Shown here: in pieces, positions 11,471 through 21,755 of the stretch
Numbering within the stretch: the stretch's first letter is position 1
Layout: the number at the start of each line of letters is the position of its first letter
Assembly (NCBI GenBank): GCA_030248295.1
Contig: JASANH010001708.1
Coordinates: 124,001 to 188,000 of the forward strand
DNA: 64,000 nucleotides
DNA from: Mesodorylaimus sp. YZB2_4
Lineage: Eukaryota; Nematoda; Enoplea; Dorylaimida; Dorylaimidae
Reading direction: 5' to 3'
Position numbers and translations under genes: made by a program
Notes under the pieces: model-generated
Seen by the model: the letters and a program-made list of their open reading frames with translations, nothing else
What the model was told of the DNA's origin: nothing
Database searches by the model: none

Positions 11471-11788
11471 GAGCATGCCAAAAAGGCACGGAAAAATCAA
11501 TAAAAATCGCACGATTAATTCATTCATCTGTTGAGCGCTCGAGTGGGAAATATTTCTTGGCCATCGCATAATTTTTAATGGATCCTAATCTACCACACCA
11601 ACTTTTGCTTCTGCACCACACACTACAGTGTTGACTCTTATGTCAGTAGCTGGAACACATGTAGCATCCATTAGGATCCGTTAAAAATTATGCGATGGCC
11701 AAGAAATATTTCCCACTCGAGCGCTCAACAGATGAATGAATTAATCGTGCGATTTTTATTGATTTTGCCGCGCCTTTCTGGCATGCTC
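11471..11788. repeat. Foldback element: 119-bp near-perfect inverted repeat with 80-bp loop
   Basis: The left arm (11471-11589) is the reverse complement of the right arm (11670-11788) with about four mismatches. Arms begin GAGCATGCC and end next to a GGATCC. The pairing weakens beyond this, although both flanks contain similar CAGCAGTT-type sequence. No protein is encoded. It may be a MITE or foldback transposon; RNA from it would form a long duplex. Confidence 0.9.
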
Positions 11789-11916
11789 TTACTGCCAGCA
11801 GTTACATTTTGAGCAGTGACAGCAGTTTGCTGAGTAGATCGCGCGCGGTGATGTGCTTGAGCTGCGGTCAGCCTGATCACTAAGTTTGGATTGCCCAAAT
11901 CGTTTTGAGTGTTGAC

Positions 11917-11932
11917 CCCCCCCCCCCCCCGG
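11917..11932 (+). repeat. Poly-C run
   Basis: A homopolymer of about 16 C. It is a likely site of length error in assembly. Confidence 0.8.
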
Positions 11933-12148
11933 TGGACGGCCCATTTGCTACCCCTCCTGGCTCGAGTCTTTGTGCGCAGCAGCAGGCCGATTGCTCATCA
12001 GTTCTCGCACATCCTTTTCGTCACATCGCCACTCAAATCAATACATGACTCACCAAAGGACAATACTGTACAAACAACGATTGGGACATGCTTCTGGTCT
12101 AGTGTAGGCGAGCACCAACACTGGCTACCCTTGTCATATCGAATCAGT

Positions 12149-12880
12149 CTACTCTTTCGTAGGCATGTCGCCTGCTCTCCATTGCTCCCTCAAATGTCGT
12201 TCCTGCTGATGCTGCAGTGTTCTCAAAGCGAACACTCCGATGGCCACAGCGAACACGATCAATGCGAATACGACTCGGCCCAAGCACAGTTGACGATAAT
12301 GACTATGCTGTTTCTTGGCAGCCACTTTTCCATCACCAAAAGAGCCGAACGCCAGTTCGCGTGTGATGGAGACATAGCTAGATTGGTATATGCCCAGTGT
12401 GGCATTGAGTGAAGAATTCGGTCCCGACACCAGGCCACCGCTCGTCGGATGGGTCAATTTCCTTCCAGCTGGGTGATCAGTGGGACCTGGCTTGGGGCCA
12501 GGACGACCACTCAGCGTTCCAATAAGCATGTGGATACGACTTCCTCGCGGACTGCTTCGATGTCCACTTCGGTCTGTGCTCGACTCACGGTCAGGTCGAA
12601 GCGAGCCGAAGCTCCTCGAAGGCGGTTCCAACATGGATAACTAGCCAGGCAGTGGACCAGCAGATCACGCTGAAGCCATTGAAAGCACACAAAAGTATTG
12701 GCTTCTCTGTCATAGGTCATGAGTGAAAGCCTCTTGACGTGTGACAGATGTTGAATTAGACCCGAGGGGCAAATATCAATTTACGTCTCCCCGGCAACAA
12801 AAGGTGCTCCCTCTCGCACTTGAGCCACAATCGTTGCTGCTTGTTCAAGCATTAGAAGAGGTACCGCTGGATTCAATGGA
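12149..12880 (-). CDS. Unrecognised gene candidate with one membrane span (exons unresolved)
   Basis: The 3' exon ending at 12149 has an open frame with a clear hydrophobic segment (VVFALIVFAVAIGVFALRTL) followed by a short basic tail ending RAGDMPTKE. Upstream, pieces in other frames read like protein: PLLMLEQAATIVAQVREGAP (before a GTAAAT donor near 12781) and CFQWLQRDLLVHCLASYPCW (after an acceptor near 12707, before a GTGAGT donor near 12570). The first two join in phase, but I could not find a clean acceptor into the membrane exon. The product would be a C-terminally anchored single-pass protein. I do not recognise the family. Confidence 0.3.
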
Positions 12881-13027
12881 TTCACTTACTTGACAAGAAA
12901 TGCGACTATTTTTAATGAAATATGGCTTCTGACATTTTCGAAAGGACGAAGTCGAATGCGCTTTGTCGAAAACAACTTCAACATCTCACTCATCAAACAA
13001 TGTTCATCACCCATCACAATCTCCGTT

Positions 13028-15537
13028 TTACACCAATCTTATACACTTATCTCCCCCTTTCTCCTTTCTATTTTCCGCTTTGGCGATTCGGCTTCCGAAT
13101 TGCATAGCACGTTTCGGCAATCGATAACATTCCCAGCAAACACCCAACTTTCTCAAAGCCATACGGAGTAGCAATTTCTCACCGACACCTCGTCCGCGAT
13201 GCAAATCGCATTTTGCCTCCAACGACAACGAGTTGACGTACTTGACCAAATGTTCATCCAAATATGGCAGTCGTGTTTCGCGTCCGTGATCAGCAACCAC
13301 TCGATCGTCCCTGGCCAAATTCCGAGTCCCGATTCGTCTCAATTCCATTTCAAGTTCATCGATCAACGCCGCTGCCCGTTTTCCCACCTCTTTCACGTCA
13401 AAATACCGTTTCCTATGTCGACTATAGCCAGCCAAGAGTTCGTCCGCCCCCGTCCCCAGGAACAAAACTCGACACGGGCACGTGTAATGCATTTCGTCCT
13501 TGCACTTAGAATCGATTCTGCCAATTCCTCTGGCCGCGAACCATAATACGCAACCGATACTATCGTCCAAGACAGTTTCGGAAGGCAGAACTAATTGAGC
13601 GATACGACGGTTCCTCCAAGTGCTCAGTTCTGATTGATCGATATCGATTTTAACAAATTTCCAATTCCGACATTCTTCAGGAAATAACCGCTGAAGTTCA
13701 TCGAATGCCAGTTGGCCTGTGATTCGATCAGGGGCCATGGAAGGTGAATCACCAAAGGCCACATTTAGTAAATCAACCGACCGTCCTGAAACAAAGGTTT
13801 TATTAGATAGCAGCAGCCTGACCTCAGAAGTTCACGTCTTAAAAGTTCGAATAGAAAAAGCACATACACAAAATTTTATGCTTTGAGCGCGAATCGAACC
13901 CGCGTCCCTGGAAGTACTTGTCCAGCGTACTAGTCACTATACCACAGTTCACTTACCATCTTTTCCCAACTCTTCGGCCAACATCACCGCCAGTAGAAGC
14001 GAATCGACGCCACCAGAAAACAGCAATGCCACTTGCGAATGAGCACATTGTTGTTGTTGGAATTCAAGATGGCATGCGTGACAGAATTTTGAAATAAAAC
14101 GAGCCCGTTTTCGAACAGCTTGCCGTAACTCGTACAAAAATCCTTCCACTAGGTGTCCATAAGTCTCCAAATACCAGGTCTCGAACGTGTCATCACTGGA
14201 CATTTGCACTGTTCTTGGGCCATCGGTACTTCGAGACAAATGGAATAATCCATGCCACGATGCTGAGTCCATTTCAATTATTTGAAATTTTTCGAAATTT
14301 GATGTCAGATCACGCAATTCGTCCGAGCTTAGTGTTGGGCGCAATCGATATATGGTCAAGTGATCGATTTCGGCTGACGATTCTAGCCTCAGATTCAGAC
14401 TGAATATGTAACCAGCTGGAAGCTCGGCCCACTGAATCACGTTGTTGAAGTTACTGGATCGACAAGCCACGGATGACAGAAGCAGTTTGATGTTGGCGTG
14501 ACATGAATGGGAGTCGGACGAAAATGAAGACGCGCCATAGAGTAGAGACCGGCGACCGAAGGCATCTCGGCAAAACCAGAGGCGATCGTGAGAGGCCTTA
14601 AATGACAGCAGGTTCAAGAAAAGGTCAGACATCTCCACAGGGACTGCTAGGTCTCTGAAGAACTGGGGTCACTTTCACAGTCACCTATGGCATGCCCTAA
14701 ACATAGAAGAAAAATAGTACTATGATCGAGGATTGGACTTAAGACATGTAGAGTGAGCTTTAAAGTGACCCCAGGTCCGTATCTGGCTGACACATCACCT
14801 TGACGGGCAATTCTCAAAGGCGCAGCGCAGCTCACGATCAGAATAAGAATGAGTTGACAGATAAGCCCGCACTGTACATCTACCATGGCTGGGCAAGACA
14901 GAGCAACACAAGCACCACTGTCATCAAGTACCCACTGGTTCACTTACGTCGTAGAAGATAATAGAATAGGGACCTTCCAACTTGGAGATGAATGTCACCG
15001 TTTTGAGATCATCATCGACAGACGACAAGCATTTCAGGTGATCGAAGAGCAGGTTGGTATCGTTCAACCCGTCAGCCAGCTGGAAATAAAGCAGACATTT
15101 AAGCAGGTCCGTTATGACTGACACGAGGCCAGGATCCTTGCTCCCAGCCACGAGACAAACGCCACATAAGATCGTCATGCATGTCAAACGTATCTCCCGA
15201 CAGGGCGACCGTCAGTCAACCCAACCCCTCGTGCCCTTACCTCATCCAAGCCATCATAGATCTCTCCATTGTACAACAAAAACGATCCACTCGCCTTGTC
15301 AATTACTGGTTGTCTAGTCACTGCACCATCACCCCGGATGTGTAGCACGCCTGAGGCACCGTACAACGCCAGCTTGTCATTCAACTGCCACGAATGACAC
15401 TCGAAGTGATCTGGACCGCGTCTACGCATCGATTCGGCCAGTCCAACATCCTCCAACCACTTGTGGAAAGAGAATTTACCTGGAACTTCCGAACAAGTCG
15501 TCGGTGCTTCCAACAGCAGAAGACATATGCCACACAT
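13028..15537 (-). CDS. ASNSD1: Asparagine synthetase domain-containing protein 1
   Basis: Four coding exons in phase: 15241-15537, 14948-15079, 13957-14596 and 13028-13785 (608 aa; human ~640). The N-terminus is a class II glutamine amidotransferase domain starting MCGIC (Cys2 nucleophile), with RRGPDH and YNGEIYDGL. FCRDAFGRRSLL follows. The synthetase part has the ATP-binding PP-loop LFSGGVDS, then VDLLNVAFGDSP, PDRITG, LDDSIGC, LGTGADELLAGYSRHR, RDDRVVADHGRETRLPYLDE, GEKLLLRMAL and a C-terminal LPKRAMQFGSRIAK, all matching ASNSD1 rather than ASNS. It may still form asparagine, but the family's physiological role is poorly defined. A strong acceptor (TTTCTTTCAG) lies just 13 bases before the ATG, showing a 5' UTR intron or trans-splice site. 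C2orf69 lies 226 bp upstream on the same strand. The intron 13786-13956 contains a tRNA-like sequence. Confidence 0.93.
13880..13948 (-). repeat. tRNA-like sequence inside the third ASNSD1 intron
   Basis: On the minus strand it has an A-box-like GTGGTATAGTGACTAGTAC, an arm CTGGA...TCCAG, and a B-box CGGGTTCGATTCGCGC. The anticodon loop would be 8 nt, the T-stem has a mismatch and no acceptor stem pairs. It is therefore a tRNA-derived relic, not a tRNA gene. Confidence 0.5.
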
Positions 15538-15762
15538 TTGGGTGGGTGGCCTGAAAGAAAGAAATACATTAGAATTTGAGGTAAAAGGCAAAGATGCGGA
15601 TAGCAAAAGCGTGGGAACTAGGTCCGAGGAAACAAAAACGCATTAGTCATCATTCTAAAGTTGTACTTTCACAAATATTTACACCAAAAACAGAAATATT
15701 CCTTCCTGATTATCTGAAAGCTAATAAAATTTCTGACTTTACTTTCCACTCTCATTTCATAT

Positions 15763-16734
15763 TCACGGAACTTGATCCGGTTCGAACACATCCAATACCC
15801 GAAAGTGAGTCTCCAAAGAAGATTCTTCCTCTTTAAAATGCAATTTTCTCGTAAATAATTCACGACCAAGTTTTTGTTCCAAAATATGACTAAATCTCGA
15901 TTCTTCTTTCCCAATCCACGGCCGACCTGGATCACAGACTTGTCTGGGCGTAACGTGAGCATTAATATGAACTCGATTTTTTAAAGATCGTTCGGTCAAT
16001 GCTTCCAGAACGTCCACATCAGTAATCCATGTCCTTTTGGAACCAGCGTGAGCACCGTCTAACCAATACCAGCCGACCACTCGATCCATCATGTGATCAG
16101 CTATCGATCCCGTAATCGCGTTTCTCATCTCGTATACCAACTGGTTCAATACAACTGCGCCTTTACTGAATCCAATTAATTTCACTTTCGACTTCGAGAA
16201 ATTTAGTTTAGGTGTTACCAAAAGTTCGATGGAGTCCAACAAAGATTTCAGATGTTCCCACGCTCGATGATTGACGGGCGGATATTGAGCCGGGGCGCCG
16301 ATATCGTTGCACTCAAGAAAATTCGAATAACAAGCAAAACAACCAACGTACATTCGATGCGCCTTGATCGCTAGAATGGCCGATGATGGAAATTTCTTAG
16401 CTAACGAGGCAACAGTGACTTCCAGGCATCGTTCCTTAGCGTATCGTATATTGTCTCGATGACTCTCCATTCGATCGCGATAATCTTGGATGTCACCACC
16501 GAAATAAATCACCACACTCCATCCTCCAGATTCCTTATCCGAACTTGCTGATAACGGTGCATGATAAATAATATCATTTCGACGATCTTCCAAACCTTGA
16601 ACAGCGGACAGTCGATGGCAACTGGCTGCATTGACCGCGGTCATCGTCATGGATTTGGCTAATCTAATAGATGAGATGACGGCGGGGATGGAGGAAAAGA
16701 ACCATGCGAACCACCGGCTGTGATAACGAATCAT
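15763..16734 (-). CDS. C2orf69: C2orf69 homologue (mitochondrial, alpha/beta-hydrolase-like)
   Basis: A single 323-aa exon. Blocks matching the vertebrate C2orf69 (UPF0565) family run in order: VIYFGGDIQDY (human has YFPGDVQNY), FACYSNFLECNDIGAP, LIGFSKGAVVLNQLVYE with a G-x-S-x-G-like GFSKG, YWLDGAHAGSKRTW, INAHVTPRQVCDP, WIGKEESRF and the terminal HFRVLDVFEP. The N-terminal ~45 residues are basic/hydrophobic, compatible with a mitochondrial import signal. In humans, loss of this gene causes a fatal mitochondrial disease; its enzymatic activity is not established. The stop is only 226 bp before the ASNSD1 start on the same strand, so the two may be co-transcribed. Confidence 0.92.
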   Translation of the reverse strand: MIRYHSRWFAWFFSSIPAVISSIRLAKSMTMTAVNAASCHRLSAVQGLEDRRNDIIYHAPLSASSDKESGGWSVVIYFGGDIQDYRDRMESHRDNIRYAKERCLEVTVASLAKKFPSSAILAIKAHRMYVGCFACYSNFLECNDIGAPAQYPPVNHRAWEHLKSLLDSIELLVTPKLNFSKSKVKLIGFSKGAVVLNQLVYEMRNAITGSIADHMMDRVVGWYWLDGAHAGSKRTWITDVDVLEALTERSLKNRVHINAHVTPRQVCDPGRPWIGKEESRFSHILEQKLGRELFTRKLHFKEEESSLETHFRVLDVFEPDQVP

Positions 16735-16863
16735 ACAGACTGGGTCTTATTAATGCCGAAGCCCTGCACGACACGCGCTAGCAAACCAAACTGACCAGCA
16801 GAGGAAGAAGGTCATTTCGGTACAGCGTACTGTAGTGTAATGTGATGCGCAGGTACGTCTCGC

Positions 16864-16962
16864 TCAGTGTTTTTGCGCGGAATTTTGATTTTTGAGCCGC
16901 TCCTCGAAGCACGCCGCTAATTGTCCATACTCGGACTCCTCCTCCTCACGATCGACGTACTT
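16864..16962 (-). CDS. Orphan C-terminal exon candidate (KYVDREEEESEY...)
   Basis: After a CTACAG acceptor, 32 codons with an acidic, helical composition (DREEEESEYGQLAACFEERL) run to a TGA. It lies between the globin and C2orf69 genes on the same strand. The globin 3' end has a GTAAGA donor overlapping its stop codon, but joining there gives another frame, so the parent gene is unresolved. Confidence 0.25.
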   Translation of the reverse strand, partial: KYVDREEEESEYGQLAACFEERLKNQNSAQKH

Positions 16963-17260
16963 CTGTAGCAGGAGTGGACAAGAGGATATCGAGTCAAGTC
17001 AGGTTTCTTATCGATCATACGACTGATTTACATGTCAAATCACGGTGAATTTTCATTCAGAACGTGCCTGGAAATCAGAAAGCAAAAAATACAGACACAA
17101 AATCTCTCCACCTGTTATACAGCATTAATCGATAGGGTGATCGCGGTCTCGCTACGCTAAATATCAAAATTTTTTCAGTCTTAATAGCCCGAAATACTAG
17201 AATATGGATCGAGCACACGAAGTTCAGGGTGTGCGAGACACGAACGAGTCTGGATTTTTC

Positions 17261-18238
17261 TTACTGACAGTGGGGGGATGCATTTTCGGACTTGAGATAC
17301 CCATCTCTCATCATATCCACCACCATACGCATGAACTTTTGCCAAGCCGTCATGGTCTTCTTACTCAAATCTTGTTTAGCATCGATTTCTGCCCCCGATG
17401 CATTCGTCATCACTTTCCAATATTCATTAACAGCTTTGTCGGATTGACTATCTTTAGCAGATATCTCTAATTTGATCTCTTCATGAAATAATTCTACACG
17501 ATCCAAGAAACAAACAATAAAAATATCGAAAAATACTGGTTGATATCCGTGCTGCGAATATGATTTATGTCTTTGTCCGAGTGATTGACAAGCTGATTTC
17601 ATTAAATTATAATCCAATTCATCAATTATGACTAATTGATGAAAAAAATTCTGTATTATTTTAGTTAAACTACGAAATCGCGCTTCGTCACTTTCATTCA
17701 CATCCGACGATGAAGTTTGTTCGAAAAAATCTCCATCCTCTTTTCGATCATCGATCGCTTCCTGATCATATCGCTTTCTCGCGTATTGTAGAAAAGTGGA
17801 TTTGATCGATGGACTTCGATCGATAGCAGCATTCCATACTTCGTGCATGAAATTTGGGTGACGTGTAATCAAGTTTTTCCAACTTTGTTCCAAGCATACC
17901 TTTTCCGAATCGGTCAATGGCAATTGTTTATTGTCTGTTTTCGATTGATTGAAATGCTTCCGCGATGTTTGCCTTTGACTAAGCAGAGCATCGACTTGCG
18001 GCGCATTGCATTCTCCAATGGAAACTTTTTGACGTCTTCTTTGCGGATTTGGATCAGTAAGACATGGAATTTTCTCATTCCTTGTAGAAGCATCAGAAGA
18101 AATGGATTGAGGACCGGATGAATAAGAAGGTGCTTGGCAACTAGGCGTAGATGTTTTCCGTAAAACTGATCCATTTTGTGATCGTGGATTGGTTCTGCTA
18201 GTCGAAGCGCTGTCCGGCTGACCTTGACGATTTCCCAT
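17261..18238 (-). CDS. Globin with long N-terminal extension, putatively N-myristoylated
   Basis: 325 aa in one exon. I chose the Met at 18238 over one five codons upstream because it gives MGNRQGQ, which fits the N-myristoylation pattern (Gly2, small residue at position 6). The first ~110 residues are Ser/Thr/Asn/Gln-rich. The globin fold then begins LPLTDSEKVCLEQSWKNL, has TKIIQNFFHQLV in the E-helix region, and SLGQRHKSYSQHGYQPVFF, where the His of GQRH is the likely proximal haem ligand, followed by a GH helix with WKVMTNAS and WQKFMRMVVDMM. There is an acidic insertion before the E helix. Nematodes have many divergent membrane-attached globins that sense or signal rather than store O2. 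A GTAAGA donor overlaps the stop, so a longer spliced form is possible. Confidence 0.8.
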   Translation of the reverse strand: MGNRQGQPDSASTSRTNPRSQNGSVLRKTSTPSCQAPSYSSGPQSISSDASTRNEKIPCLTDPNPQRRRQKVSIGECNAPQVDALLSQRQTSRKHFNQSKTDNKQLPLTDSEKVCLEQSWKNLITRHPNFMHEVWNAAIDRSPSIKSTFLQYARKRYDQEAIDDRKEDGDFFEQTSSSDVNESDEARFRSLTKIIQNFFHQLVIIDELDYNLMKSACQSLGQRHKSYSQHGYQPVFFDIFIVCFLDRVELFHEEIKLEISAKDSQSDKAVNEYWKVMTNASGAEIDAKQDLSKKTMTAWQKFMRMVVDMMRDGYLKSENASPHCQ

Positions 18239-18833
18239 TTTGCGATTGAGCAAGAATCAATGATTTCACGCTTCGGAAGAACTGAAAGAGTAGCCGAGCC
18301 TGGGCCGACAAGTTCTCAAGACCAAGAGTGTTTTTGTACACGAACCTTATTTAGGCATACTCAAGTAGCTTGAAAGAACCGGGCCGAGCCCATTAGCGGT
18401 CTATGGCGCGAATGCTTCCTGAGACGGGGGCCAGTAATAAAAAAGGATATCCTAACCCCGACTCACTCAGTGCACGCCATACTCGGAAGATAGTCGCCTA
18501 CACTCGAATGGCCGGGTTTCGCCAAAGTTCACTTGTCAGAGTGCTCACGCTCTAAGGGGTCCACAAATTGCATTTTCTCCGCACCCCCCCATATTTGGAC
18601 ATGTGCTTGACAAAGCACAAAAATGGAAGGCGTCAAGTCGACAGGCGTGACGACCGTCCTAATGCGATATAGCACGCCAGAGGGAACAGGGCGTAGCGGT
18701 ATTGTACTCTGAAGAAAAGGTGGATAAATTTGGAATGGCACCCTCGATGATAAAAAGTGACGACATGAGCCTCTCGCGAGATGACTGAACCATCCTTTGT
18801 GTCATCCTGGCACCTAACGGGTTCTGGCGTGTG

Positions 18834-18848
18834 GGGGGGGGGGGGGAG
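18834..18848 (+). repeat. Poly-G run
   Basis: A homopolymer run of about 15 G upstream of the repeat copy at 18882. It is a likely error-prone site. Confidence 0.7.
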
Positions 18849-18881
18849 AGTTATTGATTTCCTCTAAGAGGGAAACATGAA

Positions 18882-18908
18882 CCTCTCGAGTTGATGTTTC
18901 AGCCGCAA
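18882..18908 (-). repeat. Dispersed repeat copy 1 (GGCTGAAACATCAAC core)
   Basis: It shares TTGATGTTTCAGCCG with 56181-56209 and, in reverse orientation, with 27473-27497 and 36210-36235. Similarity at the last two extends over about 80 bp. It is an interspersed repeat, probably a SINE. Confidence 0.6.
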
Positions 18909-19307
18909 GTATCGTTTGGACTCTTACTCCACCAAAGTATTTTGTCGGCCACAGTCTCTCTCACTCCTACCAGGGATTGTTGCATCTGTTATTGTTGTGC
19001 GCGCATGTTCGTGAGTAACCACCAGCAAACTTTGCCTCGCAGGTGCCAAGTCCAAGTACAGTAGACTGTCTGCCAGCCTTTGCGGGTGAGATGCACCGGC
19101 ACTCGTTACATCGAGTCTCGAAGCAGCGGGCATCTTCGATTAGCAGAGGCGTGTCTCGTTGCCCAGCAACATCATGATGCGGACCACAGGCGACCTCTCA
19201 ACAGTTTTTTAGCTTCCTATTCCTCTCTTATTGTGCCATCATTACACGAGGACAAAATTATTGGTAATCCATTATTGGTTCTACAGTAACCCAGATCCTG
19301 TGCGATC

Positions 19308-21172
19308 ATGCCAATCGACGATTTCGAAGTATTGGGTCGAATTGGAGAGGGTGCGCACGGGGTGGTCGTCAAAGCAAAGAATCTTCAAGTACTGTATGCA
19401 CTCTGTGGGTTCTCGACATTTGTATATGCTCTCAATATAATTTTAGAATGGAGATATCGTTGCACTGAAAAAAATATATTTGAAACGATTGGAGGAAGGC
19501 ATATCAATGCAGGCCTTTCGAGAAATCCAGGCCTTACGACATTTGCATCATGAGAACGTAAGGGTGTGTTCATGCATTGAGAATCCTCAACTGCTGTGGG
19601 CTCATGGGAGGTTTGTTTATGGTGAGCATTAAAATTAGGATGGGATCGGGAGAATGAGCGTACGTTCAGAAACCCAATAAGCTCCGATGGCATCAGTGCT
19701 TACGTCGGTTAGTGCCATTGCGATTCCTTATTTACAGATCATTTGCATGCGAGAAGTATTCCCTCACGGATCCTCCCTGGTCTTTGTCTTCGACTATATG
19801 GTCACCGACCTTTCTGAACTAATCAAAGACTACGAATCGCCTTTGACCGAAAAGCAGATCAAAGCCTACATGATTCAGCTGCTATCCGGAGTGGCTTATA
19901 TGCACGAGACAGGGATCATGCACAGGGTATGCTCGTTCTGTGAATCCACACGACTTTGAAGTTTTTTTGATGAGCAGGACTTAAAACCCGCAAATCTTCT
20001 GGTCAGCAACAATGGGCAACTGAAGATTGCCGATTTCGGATTGGCAAGACTGATATCTACGGAACGCAGCCGTCCGTTGAGTCATCAAGTGGCCACAAGA
20101 TGGTACAGGGCCCCTGAGTTGCTATATGGGGCGAAATTTTATGGGCCTGGAGTGGACATTTGGTAAGTGCCTAAGAGAGGGTGGCAAGATGATGAGCCGT
20201 TTGATGAGTTTTGATCAACCCTCTCGCACTTTAAAATGCTAAAATCCCAGATAAGAGACTGATAATTCCAGGAGACCTGAACAGTTGTGTCATTTCAGGT
20301 CAGTCGGATGCATTTTTGGAGAAATGATCAACTGCTCGCCGTTATTCCCGGTAAGAATACTTTAGCAGGGCCGCTGTGCCTCATCGTCAGTCAGCTAAAA
20401 CGTCATGGCCCCGCATGCTCGGGCCAACAATCCTGGCCAGAAGTCGCAGTTCTATTCGGCTGGGAACGGCAGTTTAGTGAGCCTCATGTCAGAGCGGGAC
20501 CTGGTCTTCTATTAGTAAGTTCGCCCCTTTGCACTGAGCGACTGGCCCAGCACCGTCAAGTTGTGGTACGAGGAGAATCAGGAAACTGGTCCCCGAACAC
20601 CTTTTGGGAAGGAGCGTCCTTGATCACCCGCTATCATCCCACGACGCGGATACAGACAAATGCTTCTAGTGGAGGCGTCGAAGCTAAAAGGCTCATTTCT
20701 GACGACCCTCCCCGACCCATACCTCGTTTATTATTGCCATGAACCCTTCAGCTTACTTCATTTGCATTTATAGGGCGAGAATGACATTGAACAGCTGGTC
20801 TGTGTATTCCAGCAACTGGGCACACCAACAACAGCGGACTGGGCCGGTCTGTCTGACCTACCCGACTATGGCAAGATTACGTTCGCCGACTACTCGCCCC
20901 GACCAATGAATGAAATCGTACCCGAGGCGGGACCTAAAGCAGCAGACCTCCTGTCAAGACTATTGGTTTACGACAGTCAAAAGAGAATCGAAGCCAAGCA
21001 CGCGTTGATCCACGACTACGTTCTCAGCTTTCCACTGGCTGCTACACTAGATGAACTGCCCAAACCGAAGCCAAAACCACTGACCAAACAACAACATGCT
21101 AACGTGGTGATTGACTTTGACAGGTCTTTGGATGAACTGTTATTGATTCCTGATGTACACGACTCGCCTTGA
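19308..21172 (+). CDS. CDK20: Cyclin-dependent kinase 20 (cell cycle-related kinase)
   Basis: Six exons join in phase: 19308-19388, 19447-19557, 19738-19926, 19978-20162, 20299-20350 and 20774-21172, giving 338 aa (human CDK20 ~346). All kinase landmarks are present: glycine loop [15 protein letters not shown], the catalytic [16 protein letters not shown], and [64 protein letters not shown] and a C-terminal [14 protein letters not shown] are specific to CDK20 rather than other CDKs. CDK20 acts upstream of the ICK/MAK kinases in ciliary length control (DYF-18 in C. elegans). The first intron has a weak GTACTG donor. An acceptor-like TTCTACAG lies 20 bases before the ATG. The last intron (423 bp) is the longest and contains nothing I recognise. 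Confidence 0.93.
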
Positions 21173-21755
21173 AATACACTCACTATGCATTGTATATCAA
21201 GACACTCTGTAGTGGCCATTCTGGTCGATCGCTCTCGAGGTCAACAGGCACTCTGTGAATGTGCCCGATGAATGAGTGGTCAGAGACGACCTATTTATCA
21301 ACTAGACATCTTGAAAGAACAGCGACTAAAAATCAATCGCTAGCGCGGCTGTCGACTACAACTGACTGGAATCGTCAGTCGTACCTACTCGTTGGCACAG
21401 AGCATTCGTAGCAGCCATCCTGCCCATCATTGATTCCTTGTCGCGCGCCTCTATCGATCCAGATTGTGCTTCGCTTACGATTAGCTCGCGCTCGTCCCTT
21501 CTCGTGTACTGGCCGCGTGCCGTGTGCTGGCCGACTAAAACGGCCGTCTGGTGCCCCCTCGTACTCGTATTGACCAGCGTATACGTCACTGTACAGTAGG
21601 CGTCTCGGCAGTCGGGGCTCCATATTGAGATCGCTTATCGAAGACAGGTCCAGCGCGAAGGTCGAGGCAGGTAGGACGGTCTCGACACTGCCACATGCGG
21701 GCACTACTATTCTAGCCTCTCGCTCACTTGATTAGTTTGCCCAGGGACACCAAAA
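21173..21755. other. Intergenic gap between CDK20 and the F-box gene
   Basis: No gene is supported. A TTTGCCCAG acceptor-like site lies 13 bases before the F-box ATG and could mark a 5' UTR intron or trans-splice site. Confidence 0.35.

Noticed and set aside
21356..21704. Minus-strand gene upstream of the F-box gene
   Set aside because: The 109-codon frame has no recognisable domain and overlaps an equally open frame. It is probably 5' flank of the F-box gene.
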